Positions 1-6,788 of a stretch of 7,877 bases of DNA are shown here, piece by piece. Location: the NCBI GenBank assembly GCA_947097615.1, contig CAMURX010000072.1, forward strand, positions 1 to 7,877. The letters are read 5' to 3'. Numbering within the stretch: position 1 is the first letter of the stretch; the number at the start of each line of letters is the position of its first letter. The position numbers and the translations under genes were made by a program. The notes under the pieces are model-generated. The model did not search any database and was not told where the DNA came from. It saw nothing but the letters and a program-made list of their open reading frames with translations. This DNA is from an uncultured Neisseria sp. GTDB lineage: Bacteria; Pseudomonadota; Gammaproteobacteria; Burkholderiales; Neisseriaceae.

Positions 1-45
1 ATCCTGCTTTCTTTTTCGATTCCGGATTACACCGGCATTTTCATG

Positions 46-1329
46 TCAGCGTTTGTCCAGCGGAGTGTAGTCGCGGCGTGGAGCACCAGTATACAGTTGG
101 CGCGGGCGGCCGATTTTTTGCCCCGGGTCGGAGATCATTTCGTGCCAGTGGGAAATCCAGCCTACGGTACGTGCCAAGGCGAAGATGACGGTGAACATGG
201 AAACGGGAATACCCAAAGCGGATAAAACGATACCGGAATAGAAGTCTACGTTCGGGTACAGTTTTTTCTCGATGAAATACGGATCGCTCAGTGCGATTTT
301 TTCCAATTCCATCGCCAGCTTGAATTTGGGGTCGTTTTCCAAACCCAGTTCGCGCAAGACTTCGTCGCAGGTGCGCTTCATAATGGCGGCGCGGGGATCC
401 ATGTTTTTGTATACGCGGTGGCCGAAGCCCATCAGGCGGTATTTCTTCGCTTTAACGCCTTCCATGAATGCGGCAACATTGGATACATCACCGATTTCGT
501 CCAGCATGTTCAGCACGGCTTCGTTGGCACCGCCGTGCGAGGGGCCCCACAGGCTGGCAATGCCCGCTGCGATACAGGCGAAGGGGTTTGCGCCGGAAGA
601 GCCTGCCAGGCGTACGGTAGAAGTAGAGGCGTTTTGCTCGTGATCCGCGTGCAGGATGAAGATGCGGTCAAGTGCGCGCGCCAAAACAGGGTTCGGTTTA
701 TACTCTTCGCACGGTGTGGCAAACATCATGTGCATGAAGTTTTCGGCGTAAGAGAGGTTGTTCTTCGGATAGTTGAACGGGAGGCCGTTTGAATAGCGGT
801 AGCACATCGCGGCAATCGTCGGGATTTTGGAAACCAAACGGTAAATGGCAACTTTGCGATGCTCGGGATCGGCGATTTCCAAACTGTCCTGATAAAAGGC
901 GGATAGTGCACCGACCACGCCGACCATCATGGCCATTGGGTGCGCGTCGCGACGGAAGCCGCGGAAGAACCATGTCAACTGTTCGTGAACCATGGTGTGG
1001 TGCATCACGGTATCGACGAACTGTTTTTTCTGTTCGGCGTTGGGCAGTTCGCCATAGATCAGCAGGTAACAGGTTTCCAAGTAGTCGCCGTGTTCGGCAA
1101 GCTGTTCGATCGGGTAGCCGCGGTAGTACAGATAGCCTTTGTCGCCGTCGATGAAGGTAATCTTCGATTCGCAGCTGGCGGTTGAAACAAAGCCGGGATC
1201 GAATGTGAACATACCGCTGCCTTTGGTGAAGGTGCGGATGTCGACAACGTCGTTACCCAGTGTGCCTTTCAATACCGGCAGCTCCATGGGCTCTTTGCCT
1301 GCGATTTCCACTTTAATTGACTGAGACAT
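46..1329 (-). CDS. gltA: Type II citrate synthase
   Basis: Condenses acetyl-CoA with oxaloacetate to citrate, the entry step of the TCA cycle, in the cytoplasm. The 427-residue product has the full length of the hexameric, NADH-sensitive type II enzymes of Gram-negative bacteria. Visible active-site motifs are [10 protein letters not shown] (about 226-235, with the oxaloacetate-binding His230), [11 protein letters not shown] (His265), GFGHRVYKN (His304) and NVDFYSG (Asp362). These correspond to the His/His/Asp catalytic set of E. coli GltA. The start is ATG with a strong AAGGAG six bases upstream; the stop is TGA. It is the last gene of the sdh operon seen here, 61 bases after sdhE. The 45 bases beyond its stop have no clear terminator, so transcription may run on into a gene outside the window. 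In related Neisseria that gene is sucA (recalled, not seen). Confidence 0.98.
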   Translation of the reverse strand: MSQSIKVEIAGKEPMELPVLKGTLGNDVVDIRTFTKGSGMFTFDPGFVSTASCESKITFIDGDKGYLYYRGYPIEQLAEHGDYLETCYLLIYGELPNAEQKKQFVDTVMHHTMVHEQLTWFFRGFRRDAHPMAMMVGVVGALSAFYQDSLEIADPEHRKVAIYRLVSKIPTIAAMCYRYSNGLPFNYPKNNLSYAENFMHMMFATPCEEYKPNPVLARALDRIFILHADHEQNASTSTVRLAGSSGANPFACIAAGIASLWGPSHGGANEAVLNMLDEIGDVSNVAAFMEGVKAKKYRLMGFGHRVYKNMDPRAAIMKRTCDEVLRELGLENDPKFKLAMELEKIALSDPYFIEKKLYPNVDFYSGIVLSALGIPVSMFTVIFALARTVGWISHWHEMISDPGQKIGRPRQLYTGAPRRDYTPLDKR

Positions 1330-1370
1330 CTCTTACTCCTTTATTCTTCTAAGATTTACCAAGGGGTGTT

Positions 1371-1382
1371 TTCAGACGGCCT
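1371..1382 (-). repeat. DNA uptake sequence (AG-DUS) between sdhE and gltA
   Basis: An exact 12-base AGGCCGTCTGAA reads on the minus strand, nine bases after the sdhE stop. It is a single copy with no inverted partner nearby, so it is not half of a DUS-type terminator hairpin. In Neisseria this motif is bound by the minor pilin ComP and promotes uptake of related DNA during transformation. Its presence inside an operon suggests it was placed in the only sizeable gap between these genes. Confidence 0.93.
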
Positions 1383-1390
1383 CCAACCTC

Positions 1391-1639
1391 TCAGCTCTGC
1401 CTGATTTTATCCAGCAAATTTGCGAATTCGGGATTTTCGGTTGTTTCTTTCCGGTTTACCAAAGCCAAAAATTCTTGGTCGGGCAGATCCAGAATATTGA
1501 CAAATACCGCCAATTCTTCATCACTCAAATGCGGGAATTCTTTTTCCATAAACCGCTTGAGCACAATATCGAGCTCAAGCAGCCCACGGCGTGTCAGGAA
1601 ACGGATTCGCCGTTTCGCTGCTTCGTCGAAAGTTATCAT
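1391..1639 (-). CDS. sdhE: SdhE, FAD assembly factor for succinate dehydrogenase
   Basis: A small cytoplasmic chaperone of the SdhE/YgfY/SDHAF2 family that promotes covalent attachment of FAD to SdhA. The 82-residue product matches the usual size of about 80-95. It carries the family signature RGxxE as RRGLLELD (Arg18, Gly19, Glu22), followed by the acidic, helical DEELAVF and DLPDQEFLAL segments. The ATG lies two bases after the sdhB stop, so translation is probably coupled; only a weak Shine-Dalgarno sequence is visible, inside the end of sdhB. Position between sdhB and gltA is typical for Betaproteobacteria. Older annotations call such genes DUF339 or TPR-repeat proteins. Function is assigned from the motif and the operon. 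Confidence 0.93.
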   Translation of the reverse strand: MITFDEAAKRRIRFLTRRGLLELDIVLKRFMEKEFPHLSDEELAVFVNILDLPDQEFLALVNRKETTENPEFANLLDKIRQS

Positions 1640-1641
1640 AT

Positions 1642-2349
1642 TTAAACGGCTCGTTTCAACATGATTTCTTTAATTTTCCCGATGGCACGAGTCGGGTTCA
1701 GGTGTTTCGGACAAGCATCTACGCAGTTCATGATGGTGTGGCAGCGGAACAGACGGTAAGGATCGTTCAGGTTGTCCAACCGTTCGTTGGTGATAGTGTC
1801 GCGGCTGTCTGCAATAAAGCGGTAGGCGTTGAGCAGGCCAGAAGGGCCGACGAATTTGTCCGGATTCCACCAGAAAGAAGGACATGAGGTTGAGCAGCAT
1901 GCGCAGAGAATGCATTCGTAGAGGCCGTCGAGTTCTTTGCGCTCTTCTTGGGTTTGCAGGCGTTCTTTGTCGGGATCGACCGGGGTGTCGTTGACAACGT
2001 AGGGTTTGATGGAGTGGTATTGTTTGAAGAACTGGGTCATGTCGACGATCAGATCGCGTACCACAGGCAAGCCGGGTAGGGGGCGCAATACGATAGGTTG
2101 TTTCAGGCTGCGGATGTCGGTCAGGCAGGCAAGACCGTTTTTGCCGTTGATATTCATGCCGTCCGATCCGCAGATGCCTTCGCGGCAGGAACGGCGGAAC
2201 GATAATGTATCGTCCTGCGCCTTGAGCTTCATGATTGCGTCAAGCAGTTTGACGTCTGTCGGTTCGATTTCCAGTTCGTAGTCTTTCATGTACGGCTTGG
2301 CATCCACATCGGGATTGTAGCGGTACACTTTCAATTGAATTTTTTCCAT
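1642..2349 (-). CDS. sdhB: Succinate dehydrogenase iron-sulfur subunit
   Basis: Electron-transfer subunit of complex II, carrying electrons from SdhA FAD through three Fe-S clusters to the quinone site at the membrane. The N-terminal plant-type ferredoxin domain has Cys55, Cys60, Asp63 and Cys75 (motif SCREGICGSDG then GLAC) for [2Fe-2S]. As in E. coli, Asp occupies the third ligand position. The C-terminal domain has CxxCxxC (Cys146, 149, 152) with Cys156-Pro, plus Cys203, Cys209 and Cys213-Pro, for the [4Fe-4S] and [3Fe-4S] centres. Length is 235 residues, normal for the family. I chose the ATG beginning MEKIQLKVYR, with GAGGA ten bases upstream. An in-frame GTG 24 bases earlier would lie inside sdhA and lacks support. 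The Shine-Dalgarno overlaps the sdhA TGA, so coupling is likely. Confidence 0.98.
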   Translation of the reverse strand: MEKIQLKVYRYNPDVDAKPYMKDYELEIEPTDVKLLDAIMKLKAQDDTLSFRRSCREGICGSDGMNINGKNGLACLTDIRSLKQPIVLRPLPGLPVVRDLIVDMTQFFKQYHSIKPYVVNDTPVDPDKERLQTQEERKELDGLYECILCACCSTSCPSFWWNPDKFVGPSGLLNAYRFIADSRDTITNERLDNLNDPYRLFRCHTIMNCVDACPKHLNPTRAIGKIKEIMLKRAV

Positions 2350-2362
2350 GGTGGTGTATTCC

Positions 2363-4126
2363 TCAGTAAACACGTTTGGCTGGTTCGATGTAGTCGACGG
2401 TCAGCGGTTTGGTGTGAACCGGTTTGTAGGCCAAACGGTTGTCGGCGGAGTAGAACAAGGAGTGTTTCATCCAGTTTTCGTCGTCACGGTCGGGATGGTC
2501 GTCTGAAGCATGTGCGCCGCGGGATTCTTTGCGTGCTTCGGCTGCAATCAGGGTAGCTTTGGCTACTTCCATCAGATTGTCCAACTCCAATGCTTCGATG
2601 CGTGCGGTATTCCAAACCATACTTTTGTCACCGATTTCGGTATTCTTGGCGCGCTCGTACAGTTTCAGGACTTTTTCCATGCCGTCTTTTAGGATGGCGT
2701 CGGTACGGAATACGCCTGCGTGGAGCTGGACGGTACGCTGTAATTCGTTGCGTAGGACATCTACTTTTTCGCCGCCTGTCTGGTTGTTCAGTCGATCTAG
2801 GCGCTGTTTTGTCAGTTCTCCTGCATCAGCAGGAAGGGGTTTCCAGTCGGTCTGTTCTTTAACAAAAGCGATCATGCTGTCGCCGGCGGATTTGCCGAAT
2901 ACAACCAAGTCTAATAGGGAGTTGGTGCCCAAGCGGTTAGCACCGTGTACGGAGGCACAGGCACATTCGCCGGCTGCGTACAGTCCTTTTACCGGTACTT
3001 CCGGATTGTCTCCCTGAGGAATAATCACTTCACCCAAATAGTTGGTGGGGATGCCGCCCATCATATAGTGCGTGGTCGGAACGACGGGAATCGGGTCTTT
3101 AATTGGGTCGATGCCGGCAAATTGGATGGAAATTTCGCGGATACCGGGCAGTTTCTCCATAATTTTTTCTGCACCGATGTGGTCGATTTTCAATAAAACG
3201 TGATCTTTGTTTTTACCGCAGCCGCGTCCTTCGTAAATTTCCATTGCCATGGCGCGTGAAACAACGTCTCGCGAGGCTAAGTCTTTTACAGTCGGCGCAT
3301 AGCGTTCCATAAAACGCTCGCCGTCTGCGTTCAGCAGAATGCCGCCTTCACCGCGGACGCCCTCTGTAATTAACACCCCGGCACCCGCCACGCCTGTCGG
3401 ATGGAATTGCCAAAATTCCATATCTTCCAACGGAATGCCTGCACGCGCACAGATACCCAAACCATCGCCGGTATTCATAAACGCATTGGTCGAGGAGGCG
3501 TAAATACGGCCTGCTCCGCCGGTGGCAAACAGGATGGCTTTCGCATGGAAGATATAAACGTCGCCAGTTTCCATCTCCATAACGGTCACGCCGACGACGT
3601 CGCCATTTTCGTCACGAATCAGATCCAATGCCGTCCATTCGACGAAAAATTGGGTGTTGGCGCGGACATTCTGCTGATACAGGGTATGCAGCATGGCATG
3701 GCCTGTGCGGTCGGCAACGGCGCAAGCCCGTTCGACTGCGCGTTTGCCGCGTTCTGCGGTGTGACCGCCGAAAGGGCGCTGGTAGATTTTGCCGCTTTCG
3801 ACGCGGTCGAAGGGCATGCCCATATGTTCGAGTTCGATAACCGCTTCAGGTGCGGCACGGCACATAAATTCGATGGCATCTTGGTCGCCCAGCCAGTCCG
3901 AGCCTTTTACGGTGTCATACATATGCCAGTCCCATCGGTCTTCCTGCACGTTGCCCAGCGAGGCGGAAATGCCGCCTTGCGCAGCAACGGTATGCGAACG
4001 TGTGGGGAAAACTTTGGATAATACGGCAGTGTTCAGTCCTGCTTTGGAAAGTTGTAGTGCGGCACGCAGACCGGCGCCGCCGCCGCCGACGATAACGGCA
4101 TCAAATTTGCGGATGGGAAAACTCAT
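2363..4126 (-). CDS. sdhA: Succinate dehydrogenase flavoprotein subunit
   Basis: Catalytic subunit of complex II that oxidises succinate to fumarate on the cytoplasmic side of the inner membrane. The 587 residues match the family. The N-terminal dinucleotide fold is [11 protein letters not shown] (about 14-24), and His45 in SHTVAAQGG is the expected covalent FAD attachment residue, modified with SdhE help. Active-site residues are visible as His242 (FHPTG), Arg286 (LASRDVV), His353 (THYMMGG) and Arg398 ([12 protein letters not shown]), aligning closely with E. coli numbering. The C-terminal helical region contains the conserved acidic and arginine-rich stretch (about 532-552). The ATG is preceded by AAGGA at eight bases, overlapping the sdhD stop. 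In N. meningitidis sdh transcripts are known to be targets of the iron-responsive sRNA NrrF; I cannot show that here. Confidence 0.99.
   Translation of the reverse strand: MSFPIRKFDAVIVGGGGAGLRAALQLSKAGLNTAVLSKVFPTRSHTVAAQGGISASLGNVQEDRWDWHMYDTVKGSDWLGDQDAIEFMCRAAPEAVIELEHMGMPFDRVESGKIYQRPFGGHTAERGKRAVERACAVADRTGHAMLHTLYQQNVRANTQFFVEWTALDLIRDENGDVVGVTVMEMETGDVYIFHAKAILFATGGAGRIYASSTNAFMNTGDGLGICARAGIPLEDMEFWQFHPTGVAGAGVLITEGVRGEGGILLNADGERFMERYAPTVKDLASRDVVSRAMAMEIYEGRGCGKNKDHVLLKIDHIGAEKIMEKLPGIREISIQFAGIDPIKDPIPVVPTTHYMMGGIPTNYLGEVIIPQGDNPEVPVKGLYAAGECACASVHGANRLGTNSLLDLVVFGKSAGDSMIAFVKEQTDWKPLPADAGELTKQRLDRLNNQTGGEKVDVLRNELQRTVQLHAGVFRTDAILKDGMEKVLKLYERAKNTEIGDKSMVWNTARIEALELDNLMEVAKATLIAAEARKESRGAHASDDHPDRDDENWMKHSLFYSADNRLAYKPVHTKPLTVDYIEPAKRVY
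2496..2507 (+). repeat. DUS-like variant inside sdhA
   Basis: TGGTCGTCTGAA differs from AGGCCGTCTGAA at two positions, and from the N. mucosa-type dialect AGGTCGTCTGAA at one (the dialect is known from DUS surveys). It lies in coding sequence (the Ala-Ser-Asp-Asp-His segment of SdhA), so chance through codon constraint is a reasonable explanation. Confidence 0.25.
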
Positions 4127-4138
4127 TTGTATGTTCCT

Positions 4139-4483
4139 TTACCAAATTACTTTAAACGAATACACGGCGCACATGACCAACCAAACGATGGTGGCGCAGT
4201 GCAGGGTCAGCCTCAAACCGAAAGGTTTGATATAGTCCATCCAAAGATCACGGATGCCGACCCATGCGTGAAGAAGCAAAGCGATAAAGGTTGTCTGGGT
4301 AAATACTTTGACCCAGGATTTATCAAAAAACGCCTGCCACTGCGAATAATCTTCCGCTCCGGACATGCCGAGCAGGAACAGGAAAAATACGGTCAGATAG
4401 ATAATCATCAGAACGGCGGTAACGCGCTGTGCCGCCCAGTCTCGCAGGCCGTAATGGGCGCCGGCCAGTTTGCGGTCTACCAT
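4139..4483 (-). CDS. sdhD: Succinate dehydrogenase membrane anchor subunit SdhD
   Basis: Small inner-membrane subunit of complex II. With SdhC it anchors SdhA/SdhB, ligates heme b and forms the ubiquinone site. The 114 residues contain three predicted transmembrane helices (about 17-39, 57-78 and 92-112). The motif HAWVGIRDLWMDY supplies the expected heme ligand His72 and the quinone-site pair Asp83-Tyr84, matching the E. coli pattern. The N-terminal GLRDWAAQRVTAV segment is typical of the family. The ATG overlaps the sdhC stop by seven bases (ATGGTAG), indicating translational coupling, and the stop is 12 bases before sdhA. Confidence 0.96.
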   Translation of the reverse strand: MVDRKLAGAHYGLRDWAAQRVTAVLMIIYLTVFFLFLLGMSGAEDYSQWQAFFDKSWVKVFTQTTFIALLLHAWVGIRDLWMDYIKPFGLRLTLHCATIVWLVMCAVYSFKVIW

Positions 4484-4860
4484 AATGCCACTCCCAATAC
4501 CAATGTCAGAGTCAGTGAAACGGCCAAAACCAATTTGGCTGTTTTGCGGCAGGTTTGCAGTTCCAAACCTTTATGGGCGTCCAAGAACAGGAAACGGATG
4601 CCTGCGCACAAATGGTGCAGCAGCGCCCAAAGAACGCCGATTAGAATCAGTTTGACCAGCGGATTGCTTACAACCGCTTTATACGATTCAAAAGTTTCCC
4701 CGCTGCCGAGCGAGCCTTCGAGCAGCATCAGCAACACGGGGAGCATGATGAACAAAATCACGCCGCTGGCGCGATGGAGAATGGAGACTATCCCGGGAAC
4801 GGGCAGGGCACGGATTAAAACCGGCATCTCCAAAAATACAGGCCGCTTTTTCGTCTGCAT
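4477..4860 (-). CDS. sdhC: Succinate dehydrogenase cytochrome b556 subunit SdhC
   Basis: Large membrane anchor subunit of complex II and first gene of the operon. The signature SILHRASGV provides the quinone-site residues Ser26 and Arg30. LLHHLCAGIRFLFLD contains the predicted heme b ligand His83, equivalent to His84 in E. coli. Three hydrophobic helices lie at about 32-48, 68-90 and 108-126. I chose the ATG giving MQTKKRPVFL (127 residues) because it has GAGGA at 4868-4872, seven bases upstream, and gives the family length. A TTG 57 bases earlier would add 19 residues of polar, uncharacteristic sequence lying in the leader, so I rejected it. Confidence 0.97.
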   Translation of the reverse strand: MQTKKRPVFLEMPVLIRALPVPGIVSILHRASGVILFIMLPVLLMLLEGSLGSGETFESYKAVVSNPLVKLILIGVLWALLHHLCAGIRFLFLDAHKGLELQTCRKTAKLVLAVSLTLTLVLGVALW

Positions 4861-4911
4861 CTTTGATTCCTCTTTCAAACAGTAATTTTTCTCGAACTCA
4901 AAATCCAAGCT

Positions 4912-4957
4912 GCCCAATAATGGTCGGAATATCGGCTACATTGGGCTACTTCAGCCC
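4912..4957 (-). promoter_or_regulatory. Two mutually exclusive stem-loops in the sdhC leader
   Basis: Read along the sdhC transcript, GGGCT (4957-4953) can pair with AGCCC (4947-4943) around a five-base loop. The next element, GCCCAAT (4946-4940), can pair with ATTGGGC (4918-4912) across 21 bases. The two hairpins share the GCCC at 4946-4943, so only one can form at a time. The structure ends about 50 bases before the sdhC start codon. Pairings are seen directly; a regulatory role is inference, and short stems like these can arise by chance. Confidence 0.35.
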
Positions 4958-5022
4958 GTAATTTACCCTGTTTGTTGTGGATTGAATAGTCTTTCGTGTA
5001 TTTTTTTTAATCTGTTTTTACA

Positions 5023-5051
5023 ATTTTATTACAAATAAAAACAACTTTCAG
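5023..5051 (-). promoter_or_regulatory. Candidate sigma70 promoter for the sdh operon
   Basis: On the minus strand CTGAAA (5051-5046, 4 of 6 to TTGACA) is followed after 17 bases by TAAAAT (5028-5023, 5 of 6 to TATAAT). Transcription would begin near 5016 and give an sdhC leader of about 155 bases containing the paired segments at 4912-4957. This is the best match I found upstream of sdhC. The region is AT-rich, so false matches are easy. Confidence 0.4.
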
Positions 5052-5308
5052 TTAATTTAATGGATTGCTCATTAAAAGCAAAGTGTTACCTTGTTGCTGC
5101 GTATCCGTTTTGTTCCGTTGCAATATGCTTGGGATTCTTACGGCGGCTTGAAACCGCATTTGAAAATAATCTTGTTATTTCAATATTTCAGAGAGTTATT
5201 TTTATTTTCGCTTGCGTTGTGCAGATATTTTCGTTTCTCCGTGGTTTCTCCGTTTGGGTGGATATTGCTACATCGGACTACAAACCGTGCTTTTCTTCTT
5301 TACACATC

Positions 5309-5338
5309 TTGATTAAATATTGTCGCATCAAGTAAACT
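5309..5338 (+). promoter_or_regulatory. Candidate sigma70 promoter for mdh
   Basis: TTGATT (5309-5314), an 18-base spacer and TAAACT (5333-5338, 4 of 6) would start transcription near 5345, placing the stem-loop at 5352-5382 at the very 5' end of the mdh message. A second candidate further upstream is TTGAAA (5160-5165) with AATATT (5182-5187) at a 16-base spacing, giving a leader of about 255 bases. Neither is decisive by eye. Confidence 0.3.
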
Positions 5339-5351
5339 CAATGAAGGTTTG

Positions 5352-5382
5352 GTCGGAGCATGCTGCAAAACAATGCTCCGAC
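5352..5382 (+). promoter_or_regulatory. Strong stem-loop upstream of mdh
   Basis: GTCGGAGCA (5352-5360) is perfectly complementary to TGCTCCGAC (5374-5382), a nine-base-pair GC-rich stem with a 13-base loop. It is followed by GCGG and only four T residues (5387-5390). It could be a weak terminator of a transcript starting further upstream, an attenuator, or a stabilising 5' hairpin of the mdh mRNA whose start codon is 66 bases downstream. The pairing is certain; the role is not. Confidence 0.5.
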
Positions 5383-5448
5383 GCGGTTTTCCGTATCGAA
5401 CCGTTAACTTATTTTCTGCAATTTTTTATGCAATAGGAGTCTTCGAGT

Positions 5449-6426
5449 ATGAAATCACCTGTCCGTGTCGCAGTAACCGGTGCTGCCGGTCAAATCGGTT
5501 ACGCTTTGCTGTTCCGCATTGCCAGCGGCGAAATGCTGGGCAAAGACCAACCCATCATTTTGCAGCTTTTGGATCTGCCGCAGGCGCAAAACGCCGTTAA
5601 AGGCGTGATGATGGAATTGCAGGACTGCGCCTTCCCGCTGTTGGCAGGCATGTTTACTACCGACGATCCCGAAGTGGCGTTCAAAGACGCGCAAATTGCC
5701 ATTCTTGTCGGCTCGCGTCCGCGCAGCAAAGGCATGGAACGCGCCGATCTTTTGCAGGCCAATGCCGAAATCTTTACTGTGCAGGGTGCTGCTCTGAACA
5801 AAGTGGCCGACCGCAATGTCAAAGTGCTGGTTGTCGGCAACCCCGCCAACACCAACGCCTACATCGCCATGAAGTCCGCTCCCGATCTGCCTGCGAAAAA
5901 CTTCACCGCCATGCTGCGCCTCGACCATAACCGCGCCTTGAGCCAGATTGCCGAAAAAACCAGCAAAGCCGTCTCCGACATCGAAAAACTGTGCGTATGG
6001 GGCAACCACTCGCCCACCATGTATGCCGACTACCGCTTTGCCACCATCAACGGCGAGAGCGTGAAAGACATGATTAACGATCAGGCTTGGAATGCCGATG
6101 TCTTCCTACCCACCGTCGGCAAGCGCGGCGCCGCCATTATCGAAGCGCGCGGCCTGTCTTCCGCCGCTTCCGCCGCCAATGCCGCCATCGACCATATCCG
6201 CGACTGGGTGCTGGGCACCAACGGCAAATGGGTAACCATGGGCATCCCCTCCGACGGTTCCTACGGCATCCCCGAAGGCACTGTTTTCGGCTTCCCCGTG
6301 ACCTGTGAAAACGGCGAATACAAACTGGTACGCGACTTGGACATCGACGACTTCAGCCGCGAGCGCATCAATATCACACTGAAAGAGTTGGAAGACGAAA
6401 AAGCGGGTGTTGCCCATCTGCTGTAA
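5449..6426 (+). CDS. mdh: NAD-dependent malate dehydrogenase
   Basis: Interconverts malate and oxaloacetate with NAD in the cytoplasm, supplying oxaloacetate to citrate synthase. The 325 residues are typical of the long MDH group of the lactate/malate dehydrogenase superfamily. Motifs: nucleotide-binding GAAGQIG (11-17), Asp42 after the second strand (NAD preference), the active-site loop [11 protein letters not shown] with Arg92 and Arg98, GNPANTNA (Asn131), RLDHNRA (Asp159, Arg162) and WGNHSP with catalytic His187. The ATG has AGGAG nine bases upstream. It is transcribed away from sdhC and ends in a terminator, so it is probably monocistronic. Meningococcus and gonococcus are known to rely on the membrane malate:quinone oxidoreductase Mqo instead, so this gene is informative about lineage. 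Confidence 0.97.
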   Translation: MKSPVRVAVTGAAGQIGYALLFRIASGEMLGKDQPIILQLLDLPQAQNAVKGVMMELQDCAFPLLAGMFTTDDPEVAFKDAQIAILVGSRPRSKGMERADLLQANAEIFTVQGAALNKVADRNVKVLVVGNPANTNAYIAMKSAPDLPAKNFTAMLRLDHNRALSQIAEKTSKAVSDIEKLCVWGNHSPTMYADYRFATINGESVKDMINDQAWNADVFLPTVGKRGAAIIEARGLSSAASAANAAIDHIRDWVLGTNGKWVTMGIPSDGSYGIPEGTVFGFPVTCENGEYKLVRDLDIDDFSRERINITLKELEDEKAGVAHLL

Positions 6427-6440
6427 AGCTCATTCTGCGA

Positions 6441-6468
6441 AACTGCCGGCATTGCCCGGCAGTTTTTT
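6441..6468 (+). terminator. Intrinsic terminator of mdh
   Basis: AACTGCCGG (6441-6449) pairs perfectly with CCGGCAGTT (6456-6464) around a six-base loop, followed by a run of T (6463-6468). It begins 14 bases after the mdh stop. Unlike the terminators at the right end of the window, it does not use the DNA uptake sequence as its stem. Confidence 0.92.
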
Positions 6469-6506
6469 ATTGCCTTCCCGTCTTGTCTGCCGATGCCGCC
6501 TGCGGG

Positions 6507-6535
6507 TGGGAAATACGCCGCTGCCGCTATATAAT
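6507..6535 (+). promoter_or_regulatory. Candidate promoter of the small membrane protein / DUF4124 unit
   Basis: A perfect TATAAT lies at 6530-6535. The -35 position at a 17-base spacing is TGGGAA (6507-6512, 3 of 6), which is weak. Transcription would begin near 6542. It lies directly after the mdh terminator, which fits an independent unit. Confidence 0.5.
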
Positions 6536-6565
6536 CCCGTCATGCCGAACAGACGGAGTCGGGAA

Positions 6566-6766
6566 GTGCCGACAGAAAAAATCTACTATGCAGCAGTGAT
6601 CTTGCTTTCTGCCGTTTCCATTTTGCTTTCGCCCTTTTTCTATGTCCGCCGAAGCCGTACCGCGCTGACGATCCACCCCCCTACCAAGAGGCAATGGTAT
6701 TGGGCGCTGGCCGTGAATACCGTCTTGTGTGCCGTTCTTCTGGCGGCTTGGTATCTCTGGTTTTAA
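6566..6766 (+). CDS. Small two-helix inner-membrane protein, function unknown
   Basis: I do not recognise this family. The 66-residue product starts (M)PTEKIYY and has two hydrophobic segments, roughly residues 6-22 (AAVILLSAVSILLSPFF) and 43-65 (YWALAVNTVLCAVLLAAWYLWF). A basic linker with RRSR and KRQW sits between them, so both ends probably face the periplasm and the loop the cytoplasm by the positive-inside rule. I chose the GTG because GGAG (6555-6558) sits seven bases upstream. An in-frame ATG at 6542 would add eight residues (MPNRRSRE), but it has no Shine-Dalgarno and coincides with the predicted transcription start, so it would have to be leaderless. The stop is 22 bases before the next gene, suggesting co-transcription. 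Start uncertain; that it is a gene is likely but unproven. Confidence 0.6.
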   Translation: MPTEKIYYAAVILLSAVSILLSPFFYVRRSRTALTIHPPTKRQWYWALAVNTVLCAVLLAAWYLWF

Positions 6767-6788
6767 TCAGCTCAAAAAAGGAATATTT

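Larger units (their letters stand above)
4861..5448. other. 588-base AT-rich divergent intergenic region between sdhC and mdh
   Basis: No open frame here has a credible start, composition or family resemblance. The longest plus-strand frame (5060-5335, 91 codons) has no usable Shine-Dalgarno and reads as low-complexity Phe/Ile/Ser-rich peptide. The middle (about 4980-5340) is visibly richer in A and T than the flanking genes. It holds the candidate promoters and stem-loops listed separately. In several Burkholderia genomes, as I recall, a GntR-family regulator gene sits between divergent mdh and sdhC; nothing recognisable of such a gene remains here. Confidence 0.75.

Noticed and set aside
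2350..2373. Upstream GTG start for sdhB
   Set aside because: It lies inside sdhA and would place the GAGGA Shine-Dalgarno within coding sequence; the family starts at MEKIQLKV or equivalent.
3401..4021. Open frame of 206 codons antisense to sdhA
   Set aside because: It lies wholly within the well-supported sdhA gene and is a codon-bias shadow with no plausible start signal.
4127..4885. Open frame of 252 codons antisense to sdhD and sdhC
   Set aside because: The opposite strand carries two overlapping genes with clear heme and quinone motifs; the antisense peptide shows no domain.
4861..4917. N-terminal extension of SdhC from a TTG codon
   Set aside because: The downstream ATG has an ideal Shine-Dalgarno and gives the family length; the extension lies in the leader with paired RNA segments.
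5308..5332. CTTGAT ... ATCAAG inverted repeat resembling an FNR site
   Set aside because: FNR half-sites (TTGAT-ATCAA) need a four-base spacer; here the CTTGAT and ATCAAG arms are 13 bases apart.
5060..5335. Plus-strand open frame of 91 codons in the sdhC-mdh gap
   Set aside because: It lacks a Shine-Dalgarno, lies in AT-rich sequence, has an unusual Phe/Ile/Ser/Cys-rich composition and no recognisable motif. It overlaps likely promoter DNA.
5455..6009. Open frame of 184 codons antisense to mdh
   Set aside because: It is a shadow of mdh, whose motifs and Shine-Dalgarno are clear; the Gly/Val/His-rich translation looks non-biological.
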